Shown: positions 49,471-58,096 of the stretch, piece after piece
Numbering within the stretch: position 1 is the stretch's first letter
Layout of the letters: each line of letters begins with the position of its first letter
The notes under the pieces: model-generated
Databases searched by the model: none
Told to the model about the DNA's origin: nothing
The model's input: only the letters and a program-made list of their open reading frames with translations
Made by a program: the position numbers and the translations under genes
From: Prosthecodimorpha hirschii
GTDB lineage: Bacteria; Pseudomonadota; Alphaproteobacteria; Rhizobiales; Ancalomicrobiaceae
Direction of reading: 5' to 3'
Length of the DNA stretch: 64,000 nt
Assembly: GCF_001305515.1 (NCBI RefSeq)
Contig: NZ_LJYW01000001.1
Span: 282,226-346,225, forward strand

Positions 49471-49638
49471 ATGGCCAAGGCCAACACCATCAAGATCAAG
49501 CTGCTCTCCTCGGCCGACACCGGCTTCTTCTACGTGACCAAGAAGAACTCGCGCACCAAGACCGAGAAGCTGTCGTTCACCAAGTACGACCCGATCGTCC
49601 GCAAGCACGTCGAGTTCAAGGAAACCAAGATCAAGTGA
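49471..49638 (+). CDS. rpmG: 50S ribosomal protein L33
   Basis: This 55-residue protein ([20 protein letters not shown] and on to FKETKIK) is the Cys-free form of L33, without zinc ligands, as in most alphaproteobacteria. It has [20 protein letters not shown] and [12 protein letters not shown]. It is followed by a good terminator. Confidence 0.97.
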   Translation: MAKANTIKIKLLSSADTGFFYVTKKNSRTKTEKLSFTKYDPIVRKHVEFKETKIK

Positions 49639-49674
49639 TCTTGGCCGATCCGGCCGACTGACCGCCGTGCGAAG

Positions 49675-49701
49675 AGCCGCTCGATTTCGGGCGGCTTTTT
49701 T
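49675..49701 (+). terminator. Rho-independent terminator of rpmG
   Basis: AGCCGC (49675-49680) pairs with GCGGCT, the stem extending to nine pairs with one G-U, and TTTTTT follows. It lies 36 bases after the rpmG stop. Confidence 0.85.
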
Positions 49702-49790
49702 GCGTCGTATCGTCCGCCGGCCGCCGTCTCGCCAGGCCTCGCCCCGCGGCGGGCGATCCGTCCCGCCGCCCGCGACCGGGCGGTCGGTGC

Positions 49791-51455
49791 CTACGGGGCC
49801 ACCGGCCGGCCACTGTGCCCCGCACCGGCCAGATGGCCGGCCAGACGGACGGCGAGCGCGATGGCGGTCAGGGTCGGATTGGCCTGACCGGATGTCGGCA
49901 GCACCGCCGTCCCGACGACATGCAGGTTCGGGCAGTCGAAGCAGGCCAGGTCGGCATCGACGACCGCCGTTGCGCGGCTGAGCCCCATCCGCGCGACGCC
50001 GATCTGGTGGGTGCCGTGGGCGGCCTTGGCCAGGATCGAGTCGGCGGCGGCTTCGCGCGGGCCGCGCCAGGCCATGCGGCCGAGACCTGTGCGCTCCAGC
50101 CAGGCCCCGAGCGCATCATGCGCGCGCAGCACCCCTTCGGCATTGTCGCGCGCGAAACGCAGGTCGATGCCGAGCCGCGGCAGGCCGAGCCGGTCTGTCT
50201 CGCCCGTCAGCCAGACCCGGCTGGAGCGGTCCGGCCAGTGCTCGGCGTGGTAGGAAAGCCCGTAGGTGCGCGCGGCATTGCGCACGAAGAAGCCGGGCAG
50301 GCGCTCGCGCGCGAAGCGCCGGCGCAGCAGGAAGGCCGGCAGGAAGGTCGCGGCCGCCGGCAGGCCGCGCAGCACGTTGAGGACATGCGGCCAGCGGTCG
50401 AAGCGATCGGGCACGTGCCGCTTGCGGATCGCCTCGGCGACGACCATGCGGCCGAGCGGCCCGACCGACAGGGCGAGGAGCACCGCGGACAGGATGGCGC
50501 TGCCGTGGCGCGGATCGGCGCTCGGCGGCACCACCGGCCAGAAGGAAACGTTCGGCAGCGCCTCGGCGCGCTGGAGCGCGTCGGACGGGATCATCCGGCG
50601 GCGGGCATAGGAGCCGCGGCCGTCGCGGTAGAAGTCGAAGGCCGCCTCGGTCGCCGCATCCGTAAAGGTGATGTCGGCCACCTCGCCGATCAGATGGCCC
50701 ATATAGCCGCGCCCGAGCGGCCCGTCGGCCCCACCGAACCGGTCCGGGCGATCGCGTCGGAAGGCGAGCAGCAGGCGCGCCGTTTCGAGGCCGCCGCAGG
50801 CAAGGACGACCCGGTCGGCGGCCACCCGAACCCGGGTCCCGTCGGGGCCGGCGACCAAGAGGCCGGCGATCCGGCCGGTCTCCGCGAACACGGCGTCGAC
50901 CACGGTCGCATTCAGCCGCAAGTCGATGCGCGGATCGTTCTCCAGCGCGGCCGCATGGGCCTTGTGGAACCTGGGCTGATTGCTGAAGCGCTCCAGCCGC
51001 CCGGCATCGAAGGCGTCGTCCGCCGGCCCCCGGCCGGCGTCCGGCAGGGCGTCGCGGAACACCGGCGCGCCGCAGCCGGCATAGGCGCAGGCGGCGGCAT
51101 AGTGCGGCGCCAGTTCGTCGAGGCCGAACGGCCAGCGGGCATCGCCGACCATCGGCCGCGGCTCGAAATCGATCGGGTCGAACGGCAGGCAACGGCCGGC
51201 CCAGAGATTCGAGGTGCCGCCGAGGCGGCGGGCGACCGCGATGGTCATGGCGTCGTGGCGGGCCGGATCGACGATCTCGGCCGCCGACAGGGCGGTCGTC
51301 TCGGCGTCCGGCTTTCGCCCGCCGGATTCCAGCACCAGGACGCGCCGCCCGCGCCGCGCCCATTCCAGCGCCAGCGTCAGCCCGACCGGACCGGCGCCCA
51401 CGATGCAGAGGTCGTGGCGGCTCCCATCGAGCCCGTCGAGCCGCTCGGTGATCAT
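49791..51455 (-). CDS. GMC-family FAD-dependent oxidoreductase of the polysaccharide locus
   Basis: The 554-residue protein begins with a Rossmann FAD fold: DLCIVGAGPVGLTLALEWAR (GxGxxG at 20-25) and Glu43 for the adenosine ribose. LGGTSNLWAGR is the FAD-contacting loop of GMC enzymes. The C-terminal GMC domain has AAHGTHQIGVARMG and HVVGTAVLPTSGQANPTLTA, with the active-site His in GTHQ and the Asn in NPT. GMC enzymes oxidise alcohols, here presumably a sugar or a lipid-linked intermediate. It overlaps the preceding aldo/keto reductase gene by four bases (ATGA), so the pair acts together. Confidence 0.85.
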   Translation of the reverse strand: MITERLDGLDGSRHDLCIVGAGPVGLTLALEWARRGRRVLVLESGGRKPDAETTALSAAEIVDPARHDAMTIAVARRLGGTSNLWAGRCLPFDPIDFEPRPMVGDARWPFGLDELAPHYAAACAYAGCGAPVFRDALPDAGRGPADDAFDAGRLERFSNQPRFHKAHAAALENDPRIDLRLNATVVDAVFAETGRIAGLLVAGPDGTRVRVAADRVVLACGGLETARLLLAFRRDRPDRFGGADGPLGRGYMGHLIGEVADITFTDAATEAAFDFYRDGRGSYARRRMIPSDALQRAEALPNVSFWPVVPPSADPRHGSAILSAVLLALSVGPLGRMVVAEAIRKRHVPDRFDRWPHVLNVLRGLPAAATFLPAFLLRRRFARERLPGFFVRNAARTYGLSYHAEHWPDRSSRVWLTGETDRLGLPRLGIDLRFARDNAEGVLRAHDALGAWLERTGLGRMAWRGPREAAADSILAKAAHGTHQIGVARMGLSRATAVVDADLACFDCPNLHVVGTAVLPTSGQANPTLTAIALAVRLAGHLAGAGHSGRPVAP

Positions 51456-52429
51456 GAGGCGCCCGCCGGCCCGAGCAGGTCGCGGACGAGCCGGACGGCC
51501 TCGGGATTCGGCGGCAGCGCCGCGCGGGCGAGATTGAGCCGTCGGTGCGGCGCGGCGAACATCGAGGCCAAGACCACACCGTCGGGATTGGACGCGAAGG
51601 CGCGGTCGATCAGCAGACGGGCGGCGGCCTGCCCGGCCGGACCGTCATAGCCGGCGGCCTGCAGGCGCCGGACGGCGGCCGGATCGGCTTCGAGGCGGGC
51701 GACGAGCCGGCTGAGGGCGCCGTCGAAACCGAACACCGAATGGGTGACGGTCGCGACCGGCCGCCCGGCGGCGACGCGAAGTGTGGCCAGTGGCTCCGTC
51801 TCGGGATCGTCGGCGAGTTGCAGGACGCGGTAGGGCAGACCGGCCGCCGCAGCCGCCCGGCAGGCGTAGAGATCGCCAGCGACGCAGACCTGACGCGCCT
51901 TGCCGGAGGTGAGGATATCCTCCAGGGCGCGGACCACGTCGTCGCGCACCGTGTCGGCCGGGCTCGGCGCATGCAGCGCGAAGACATCGACGTGATCGGT
52001 CCGCAGCCGTGCCAGCGAACGATCGAGCGAAGCGGCGATGCCGGCGGCGTCGAGCGCGATCGGGCGATAGCGCGTCGCCGCGGCGGCGCGGAAGCGGCGG
52101 CGCAGACCGGCGAAGCGCGCCGCCAGCGGCCGACCGAGCCGATAGACGAGCCGCATCAGTCCCGAGCGCTCCGGGCCGGCGAGCCCGACCTTGGTGCACA
52201 CACGAACGGAGGCGCGCCGGCCCGCGAGGAACTCGCCGAGGATGGCTTCCGCCTCGCCGGCCCCGTAGGGTGGTGCCACGTCGAACCAGGTCACCCCGCC
52301 GTCATGCGCCTCCGCCAGCGCCCGCAGGCCGTCCGCCCGGCCGATCCGGGAGCCGAGCGAGGCGCAGCCGAAGCCGAGAGCCGAGGCCGTCAGCCCGGTA
52401 CCGGGAAGCGTGACGAAACGGAGGGACAT
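51452..52429 (-). CDS. Aldo/keto reductase
   Basis: The 325-residue protein starts MSLRFVTLPGTGLTASALGF and has the TIM-barrel AKR tetrad: Asp50 and Tyr55 in WFDVAPPYGAGEAE, Lys80 in CTKVGL, and His152 in FALHAPSP. The C-terminal NADP-binding segment is degenerate but present (NPDGVVLASMFAAPHRRLNL). It would reduce a sugar carbonyl with NADPH. The start at 52429 follows GTCCCTC-complement purines; an upstream frame to 52567 is low-complexity. It is first in a two-gene unit with the GMC oxidoreductase and is divergent from the alginate-lyase-like gene. Confidence 0.86.
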   Translation of the reverse strand: MSLRFVTLPGTGLTASALGFGCASLGSRIGRADGLRALAEAHDGGVTWFDVAPPYGAGEAEAILGEFLAGRRASVRVCTKVGLAGPERSGLMRLVYRLGRPLAARFAGLRRRFRAAAATRYRPIALDAAGIAASLDRSLARLRTDHVDVFALHAPSPADTVRDDVVRALEDILTSGKARQVCVAGDLYACRAAAAAGLPYRVLQLADDPETEPLATLRVAAGRPVATVTHSVFGFDGALSRLVARLEADPAAVRRLQAAGYDGPAGQAAARLLIDRAFASNPDGVVLASMFAAPHRRLNLARAALPPNPEAVRLVRDLLGPAGAS

Positions 52430-52639
52430 GCGGGCCTCGGTGGGTGGCGCAGCGGGATCGGCAAGCGACCCGGCAGGGATCTGCCGTGCAGGGCGGCGCC
52501 TGTCCAGGGCGCGCAGGCCCTGACGATGGGCGCAGGCGCATCCGGGACGGCGCCTCCTCGCATGCAATGATGATGCCGCCCTGATCGGCTACGGCCGGTG
52601 CCCCGCCAAGGCCCCTCACCCGCAAAGGACCGTCGTGCG

Positions 52640-53656
52640 ATGGAATGCCTGCCCCCGCCTCGGTCCGGCCGCCTCTCCCGGATCCCGGTCGTTGCCCTGA
52701 TCCTGATCGTCGCGGCGGCGATGCATCGGCCGGCTGCGGCCGAGGTCGGCTGCCGGATCGTGCCGCCACCGGCCGAGGCTTTGGATGTCGACGGCTTCTA
52801 TGCCGACCCGGCCGGACGCCGGGTCGATCCGGCGCGCCGCGCGGCACGCGACCGGGCCGTCGCGGTCTATGAGGCTGTGGTCCGCGCGGTCCAGGCCGGC
52901 GCGGACGACTATGCACTCGGCGGCGACGCGGCGGCCGGCGCCTGCGCGCTGGACCAGTTGCGCGCCTGGGCGCGCGGCGGCGTGCTCGTCGGGGCCCTCG
53001 CGACGCGGCAGGGCGACTATGAGCGGGCCTGGTATCTGACCGGCCTCGCCCTCGCCTATCTCAAGCTCCGCCCCCTCGCCGGCCATGACCGGGCGGTCGA
53101 AGACTGGCTCCGGGCGATGGCGGACGGCGTCGTCGAGGCGATCGACCGCGACCGGATCCCGGCCAACAACCTGCTCTACTGGTCCGGGCTCGCCCTCGCG
53201 GCGTCGGGGCTCGCCACCGGTTCGCAGACCCATCTGGCGCGCGGACAGACGATCCTGACTGCGGGCCTCGCGGCGGTGGCCGCGGACGGCAGCCTGAAGG
53301 CGGAACTCGACCGCGGCGCCAAGGCGCTCGACTATCACGCCTTCGCGGCGGCGCCGCTGGTGCTTCTGGCAGTCATCGCCGACGCCCGCCGCATGCCGTT
53401 CGACCGCTCGGCGCTCGACCGGCTCGGACGCTTCGTCCTGGCCGGCATCGCCGATCCGGCCGAGCTCCAACGCCGCACCGGCCATGTGCAGAGCCAGCCG
53501 GAGGCCTGGACCCTCGCCTGGCTGCCGGCCTACGCCAGCCTGATCCCGACCCGGCCCCTGCCGACCCGGCCCCTTCCGGCCCATGCCACCCGCAGCCATT
53601 TTCTTGGCGGCGACATCGGCGCGACCCTGGCGGCGATCCGATCGGGGATCCGGTGA
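52640..53656 (+). CDS. Secreted alginate-lyase-fold protein (PL5-like), probably altered active site
   Basis: The 338-residue product has a signal peptide (RLSRIPVVALILIVAAAMHR, cleavage near Ala34). The (alpha/alpha) toroid of alginate lyase family proteins follows. NNLLYWSG (Asn176-Gly183) sits where AlgL-type lyases have NNHxYW, so the catalytic His is replaced by Leu. KALDYHAFAAAPL (about 227-239) matches the Tyr-containing second motif. It may cleave or merely bind the polymer in the periplasm, as AlgL clears stray alginate. A direct repeat encodes RPLPTRPLPA near the C-terminus. GTG at 52598 is an alternative start. It is first of a plus-strand unit. Confidence 0.75.
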   Translation: MECLPPPRSGRLSRIPVVALILIVAAAMHRPAAAEVGCRIVPPPAEALDVDGFYADPAGRRVDPARRAARDRAVAVYEAVVRAVQAGADDYALGGDAAAGACALDQLRAWARGGVLVGALATRQGDYERAWYLTGLALAYLKLRPLAGHDRAVEDWLRAMADGVVEAIDRDRIPANNLLYWSGLALAASGLATGSQTHLARGQTILTAGLAAVAADGSLKAELDRGAKALDYHAFAAAPLVLLAVIADARRMPFDRSALDRLGRFVLAGIADPAELQRRTGHVQSQPEAWTLAWLPAYASLIPTRPLPTRPLPAHATRSHFLGGDIGATLAAIRSGIR

Positions 53657-53663
53657 GACGGAC

Positions 53664-53680
53664 TGTCTCCAAAAGAGACA
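53664..53680 (+). other. Small perfect hairpin after the alginate-lyase-like gene
   Basis: TGTCTC (53664-53669), loop CAAAA and GAGACA (53675-53680) lie between the two genes. There is no T run. It could modulate readthrough into the sugar-transferase gene. Confidence 0.35.
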
Positions 53681-53718
53681 GATTCGCTGGCCTACCGGTT
53701 GCATGCAAGACGGTTGAT

Positions 53719-55167
53719 ATGGGAGGAAACGCCCAGCCGAACAGGCTCACGGAGTCGACGGTGACATCGATCGGAATCACGGACCGGGAACCGGCCAGTC
53801 GACGGAAGTTCAGTCTCGCCTGGATCTGGCTTTCGGTCGCGATCGCCCTGGCGGACATGCTGGTCGTCGTCGTCACCTCCGTGGTCCTCGGGGCGACCTA
53901 CTACCGGTTCGTTCTCGACAGCACGCCGCCGCTTGCCGGCCATCTCGGCGAAGGCATCACCTTCGCACTGATGCTGGTCATCGTCTCGGGGCTGCGCGGC
54001 GACTACCGGCGGTCGGCCCTGCTCGACGACGTGCGCTGGCCGCTGGACCTCTGGGTCGCCTGGACGATCGCCTTCGGCGCGGTGATCGCGCTGATGTTCC
54101 TCCTCAAATCCAGCCTGGACATGTCGCGCGGCGTCGCCTCGGCCGTCTATGTCGCCGGCTTCGGCCTGCTGCTGGTCACCCATTTCATCGCAACGCGGCT
54201 GGTTGCGGCGCTCGCCGCGAGCGGGCGCGTGCGTCCGCGGCGGGTCCTGCTGGTGACCAGGACCGGCGCCAGCGATGCGGCCACGGCGATCGCGCATGAT
54301 CCGACCATCACGGCCAGCGCCTTCGAGGTCGTCGCGCTCGACGACCGCGCCGACCCGGTCGGCGACGTGGTGGCGATCGCGCGCGATCTGCAGCCCGACG
54401 AGATCCTGCTCTCGCTGCCGTTCCAGGATGCCGAGCTGATCGACCGGGTCGCCGACGGGCTGATGGTCACGCCGGCGACGATCCGGCTGGCGCCGACCGG
54501 GCTCAGTTCGCGCGTCTTCGCGCTGTCGCATGAGGGCGTCGGCGGGGTCGTGCTGGCGCGGGCACCGCTCGACGCCTGGGAGCGGATGCAGAAGCGCGCC
54601 TTCGACATCGTCGCCGCGACGGCCGGCCTGATCGCCCTGGCGCCGCTGCTGGTCATCGTCGGCATCCTGGTCCGGCTCGACGGGCGCGGTCCGGCGCTGT
54701 TCCGCCAGACCCGCTACGGCTTCAACCAGACGCCGTTCACTGTCTTCAAGTTCCGCACCATGCGGGTCGCCGAGGCCGGCTCGGACTTCACCCAAGCGAC
54801 CAGGGACGATCCGCGCATCACGCGGCTCGGCCGCATCCTGCGCCGGACCAATGTCGACGAACTGCCGCAGCTCCTCAACGTGCTGATGGGCGACATGTCG
54901 ATCGTCGGTCCGCGCCCGCACCCGGTCGCGCTCGACGACGCCTTCCAGAGCCGCATCGCACATTATACCCGGCGCCACATCGTCAAGCCTGGCATGACCG
55001 GCTGGGCGCAGGTGCACGGCCTGCGCGGCGAAACCGACACCGACGAGAAGATGCGCATGCGCATCGAGTACGATCTCGTCTATGTCGAGAACTGGTCGCT
55101 CAGCCTCGACATCCGCATCGTGCTGATGACCCTGTTCTACGGAGCGGCCTATCGGAATGCCGTCTGA
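53719..55167 (+). CDS. Polyprenyl-phosphate sugar-1-phosphate transferase (initiating glycosyltransferase)
   Basis: This WbaP/WcaJ-type enzyme puts the first sugar-1-phosphate on undecaprenyl phosphate. The 482-residue protein has four N-terminal transmembrane helices (from LAWIWLSVAIALADMLVVVV) and a CoA-binding-like middle domain. A fifth helix and the catalytic domain follow: KRAFDIVAATAGLIALAPLL, FRQTRYGFNQTPFTVFKFRT, RRTNVDELPQLLNVLMGDMS and IVGPRPHPVALDD. All are conserved in the family. Which sugar is transferred cannot be read. A GTG at 53761 with GGAG six bases upstream is a good alternative start; a GTG overlapping the previous stop (53653) is another. Its 3' end overlaps the deacetylase gene by 11 bases. 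Confidence 0.92.
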   Translation: MGGNAQPNRLTESTVTSIGITDREPASRRKFSLAWIWLSVAIALADMLVVVVTSVVLGATYYRFVLDSTPPLAGHLGEGITFALMLVIVSGLRGDYRRSALLDDVRWPLDLWVAWTIAFGAVIALMFLLKSSLDMSRGVASAVYVAGFGLLLVTHFIATRLVAALAASGRVRPRRVLLVTRTGASDAATAIAHDPTITASAFEVVALDDRADPVGDVVAIARDLQPDEILLSLPFQDAELIDRVADGLMVTPATIRLAPTGLSSRVFALSHEGVGGVVLARAPLDAWERMQKRAFDIVAATAGLIALAPLLVIVGILVRLDGRGPALFRQTRYGFNQTPFTVFKFRTMRVAEAGSDFTQATRDDPRITRLGRILRRTNVDELPQLLNVLMGDMSIVGPRPHPVALDDAFQSRIAHYTRRHIVKPGMTGWAQVHGLRGETDTDEKMRMRIEYDLVYVENWSLSLDIRIVLMTLFYGAAYRNAV

Positions 55168-55930
55168 TCCCGCGCGCCGCCCCATGCCCGACGCCGGCCC
55201 GCCCGGCCGCTTCTGGCTGCCGACCCGCAAGATCCTGACCTTCCACGGCCTCGGCATGCCGGGACCCCATGTCGACGCCGCCGAGCGGCCCTACTGGGTC
55301 GACGAGCCTGCCTTCGCGGCCGCCATCGAACGGGCGGCGGCCGATCCCGACGTGGAGATCACCTTCGACGACGGCAATCTCTCCGATCTTTCGGTCGCAC
55401 TGCCGCGACTGCTCGAAGCCGGTCTGACGGCGCGCTTCTTCGTCCTGGCGGGGCGGATCGGCCGCCCGGGATATCTGGCCGCTTCGGACCTCGCCGCCCT
55501 GCACCGGGCCGGCATGACCATCGGCAGCCACGGCGCGGACCATGTCGACTGGCGCCGGGCCACCGACGCGGCGCTTCGTCGCGAACTCCACGATGCGCGC
55601 CGCGCCATCGAGGATGCGCTCGGCACCGCGGTGACGGAGGCCTCGATCCCGTTCGGCGCCTTCGATGCGCGCGTGCTCGGCGCGCTCGCCGGCGCCGGCT
55701 ATCGTCGCGTCTACAGCTCTTCGGGGGGGCTCGCCGGCGCCGGGGCCTGGTTGGTGCCGCGCAACACCGTGCGGGCGGACCGGCCGGCCGCGGCGGTGCT
55801 CGATCGCCTCGCCGGCTGGCGCGCCCGCACCGCCTCGGCGATCCGCAATCCGCTGCGCGCCTGGAAGCACGGTCTGCCGCCCTGGGCGCCGCCGCCGATC
55901 AATAGAGGGACGGCAGGTCGCGGCCGGTGA
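55157..55930 (+). CDS. Polysaccharide deacetylase (NodB homology domain)
   Basis: CE4 deacetylases remove N- or O-acetyl groups from polymers with a bound metal. The 257-residue protein has ITFDDGN (Asp71-Asp72, catalytic base and metal ligand), SHGADHVDW (His125 and His129, metal ligands) and the conserved SIPFGAFD. No signal peptide is visible, so it may act on lipid-linked units in the cytoplasm or lack a predicted signal. It is coupled to the preceding transferase gene by overlap. Its last 32 bases overlap the 3' end of the convergent glycosyltransferase gene. Confidence 0.9.
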   Translation: MPSDPARRPMPDAGPPGRFWLPTRKILTFHGLGMPGPHVDAAERPYWVDEPAFAAAIERAAADPDVEITFDDGNLSDLSVALPRLLEAGLTARFFVLAGRIGRPGYLAASDLAALHRAGMTIGSHGADHVDWRRATDAALRRELHDARRAIEDALGTAVTEASIPFGAFDARVLGALAGAGYRRVYSSSGGLAGAGAWLVPRNTVRADRPAAAVLDRLAGWRARTASAIRNPLRAWKHGLPPWAPPPINRGTAGRGR

Positions 55931-56798
55931 GCTGGCGCAGCTTGCCGAGATTGAGCCAGAACTTGAGCGCGAAGCGCAGCGAGCGGGCCCGGTCGACCGG
56001 CCGCAGCAGAAGCGCGGCAGCCAGCCCGGCCAGCGCCTTGGCGGCATTGCCGGCATGGAAGACCAGTCCCGCCGGATCGAGCCCGCGCCGTCCGCCGAGC
56101 CGGAAGCCGGCATAGGACTGGCCGGATCGCAACGCCCGGCGGCGCAGATAGCGCGGCTGGAGCCGCGCCGCCGGGACCTCCTCGTCGATGCGCGCGTCGT
56201 CGGTCACCACGATCGCGGCACCGGCGCGATGCAGGCGGTGGAAATAATCCGTGTCCTCGCCGCCGGTCCGCCCATAGGCGGGGTCGAAGCGGAGCGCCGA
56301 CCAGCGCGGATCGTCGCGCCGGAACAGCACGTTGCCGGTCCGGCCGGTATCGACGCGGCGTCCGCGCCGGCCCCAGTCGACATGGAGCGGGTTCGCGCGC
56401 CTCAGCCAGTCCGGTGTGCCGGGCGGATAGACGGGGAAGACCGGGCCGATCACCACGTCGGCCCCGAACTCGGCCATGGCAGCGAAGAGGCGGACGAGCC
56501 ATTCTGCGCTGACGCGCTCGTCGTCGTCGACGAAGGCCATCAACGGCGTCGTCGCGGCCGCCAGACAGGCATTGCGGGCGACCGAGATATTGCCGGCGGC
56601 GACCGGCAGCACGGCCAGCCGGAACGGCCACGGCCCGCCACCGGCCATCAGGCGGTCGACCGCGCCGTCGGGCGAATCGTCGGCAACCAGCACCGTCACG
56701 TCGACATCCTGCGGCCGTCCGATCGCCGCCACCGAGGCGAGCGTCGCCAGGAGCGAGGGGCGGCCGATGCTGGCGATGCCGATGGTCAGGGCCGTCAT
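55899..56798 (-). CDS. Glycosyltransferase family 2
   Basis: The 299-residue protein starts MTALTIGIASIGRPSLLATL and has the GT-A fold: VLVADDSPDGAVDR, the metal-binding FVDDDERVSAEWL (DxD-like) and RTGGEDTDYFHRLHRAG, the ED acceptor-base motif. It transfers an unknown sugar from a nucleotide donor to the growing lipid-linked unit. A C-terminal amphipathic region (GLAAALLLRPVDRARSLRFA) may attach to the membrane. The start overlaps the Wzy-like stop (ATGA). A 45-residue upstream extension looks spurious. Confidence 0.88.
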   Translation of the reverse strand: MTALTIGIASIGRPSLLATLASVAAIGRPQDVDVTVLVADDSPDGAVDRLMAGGGPWPFRLAVLPVAAGNISVARNACLAAATTPLMAFVDDDERVSAEWLVRLFAAMAEFGADVVIGPVFPVYPPGTPDWLRRANPLHVDWGRRGRRVDTGRTGNVLFRRDDPRWSALRFDPAYGRTGGEDTDYFHRLHRAGAAIVVTDDARIDEEVPAARLQPRYLRRRALRSGQSYAGFRLGGRRGLDPAGLVFHAGNAAKALAGLAAALLLRPVDRARSLRFALKFWLNLGKLRQLTGRDLPSLY

Positions 56799-58096
56799 GG
56801 AGCCGCGCTCCGTCGGATTTCGCCGGTGAGGGCCGTCGCCAGCACGAAGGACATCGAGAAGAAGTCGAAGCCGCGGAACCAGGCGCTTTCGAGAAAATTG
56901 TAGAGCCCCGTGAACAGCATCAGCGCGAGGCACAGCCAGCCGAGGCCGAACCGCGCGCGCAAGGCGCCGCCGCAGGCATGCAGGGCGGCGAATAGGATCA
57001 CCATCAGGAGCGCGAGACCGACGCGGCCGAGCTGCAGCAGGATGTCGATGTAGCCGTTATGGGCATGCGGCATCTTGGCGACGAAGCCGCGCGCCTCGCG
57101 CAGGCTCGGCGAGTCCGGACCCGCCTGCCAGAAGGACTCGAAGCCGAAGCCGAGCCAGGGCCGCCGTTCCGTCATCGGCAGCGCGAAATCCCAGATCTCG
57201 GTCCGGGTGGTCAGTGTCGGGTCGCCGAACAGGGCCGTCGCCACGGCCGGAAAGTCCCACAGATAGGCGGCGACGCCGACCGCATAGACCAGATAGGCGA
57301 GCCCGGCGCCGAGGCCGACGAGCACGGCCGGCGACAGGCGGGTGGCGCGCGCGACGATCGCCGCCGCGAGGGCGATTGCCGGAACCAGGGCCGCAAGGCC
57401 GAGCGAGGTCTTCGACCGGCTGAGCACCAGGAGCAGGACGGCGACGGCGATCACCAAGAGGGCCGCGACGCGGGTCCAGCGCGCGCCGGCGAACAGTTGG
57501 TGCAGGGCGAACAGGATCGCCAGCGCGGCGGCCGCGCCGAGGCCGTTCTTTTGCGGATAGACGCCTTCGTGACCGAGCGGGCCGGCCGGCTTGACCGCCA
57601 CCATGGCGAGATTGACCAGCATGATCGCCGCCAGCGTCCAGAAGATGCGTGCGACCACCCCGTCGGGATCCGCCGCCGCGCGCACCGAGAGGATCAGTGC
57701 GGCCACGATGGCGACCTGCAGCACCGCCCGGCGCAGCGCGATCCCGGGCGCCACCGACCAGAGCGCGGAGACCAGGCACAGCGTCACGAAGAGGGCGATC
57801 AGCGCCGTGGCGGCATCGTCGAGCGGCCGCCGCCGGCCGTAGCTGGTCGCGATCCAGGCGAAGCCGGCGGCGAGCAGCAGGAGCGGGAAATAGATCTGGC
57901 TGAGGGCGCTCGATTCGCTCTGCAGGACCTGGAAGGCCGGCCCGGTATCGGGGCTGCGGCCATAGAGGACCGGCCAGATCAGGAGGCCGTAGGCGAGCAT
58001 CAGGGCGGGAATCCACCGCGCCAGCCGCCGCGTCCAGATGGCCGTGTCGTCGGCGCGCCGCGTGCCGGTCAGACCGGCCTCGTGTGCCAGGGTCAT
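56795..58096 (-). CDS. O-antigen ligase/polymerase-like membrane protein (Wzy-type)
   Basis: The 433-residue product has ten to twelve transmembrane helices; examples are IPALMLAYGLLIWPVLYGRS, LVIAVAVLLLVLSRSKTSLG and LALLMVILFAALHACGGALR. A large periplasmic loop carries TERRPWLGFGFESFWQAGPD and KMPHAHNGYIDILLQLG. The HAHNxYIDILLQLG pattern is the O-antigen ligase/Wzy family signature. It probably polymerises the repeat unit on the periplasmic face. It overlaps the flippase gene upstream and the GT2 gene downstream by four bases each. Confidence 0.85.
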   Translation of the reverse strand: MTLAHEAGLTGTRRADDTAIWTRRLARWIPALMLAYGLLIWPVLYGRSPDTGPAFQVLQSESSALSQIYFPLLLLAAGFAWIATSYGRRRPLDDAATALIALFVTLCLVSALWSVAPGIALRRAVLQVAIVAALILSVRAAADPDGVVARIFWTLAAIMLVNLAMVAVKPAGPLGHEGVYPQKNGLGAAAALAILFALHQLFAGARWTRVAALLVIAVAVLLLVLSRSKTSLGLAALVPAIALAAAIVARATRLSPAVLVGLGAGLAYLVYAVGVAAYLWDFPAVATALFGDPTLTTRTEIWDFALPMTERRPWLGFGFESFWQAGPDSPSLREARGFVAKMPHAHNGYIDILLQLGRVGLALLMVILFAALHACGGALRARFGLGWLCLALMLFTGLYNFLESAWFRGFDFFSMSFVLATALTGEIRRSAAP

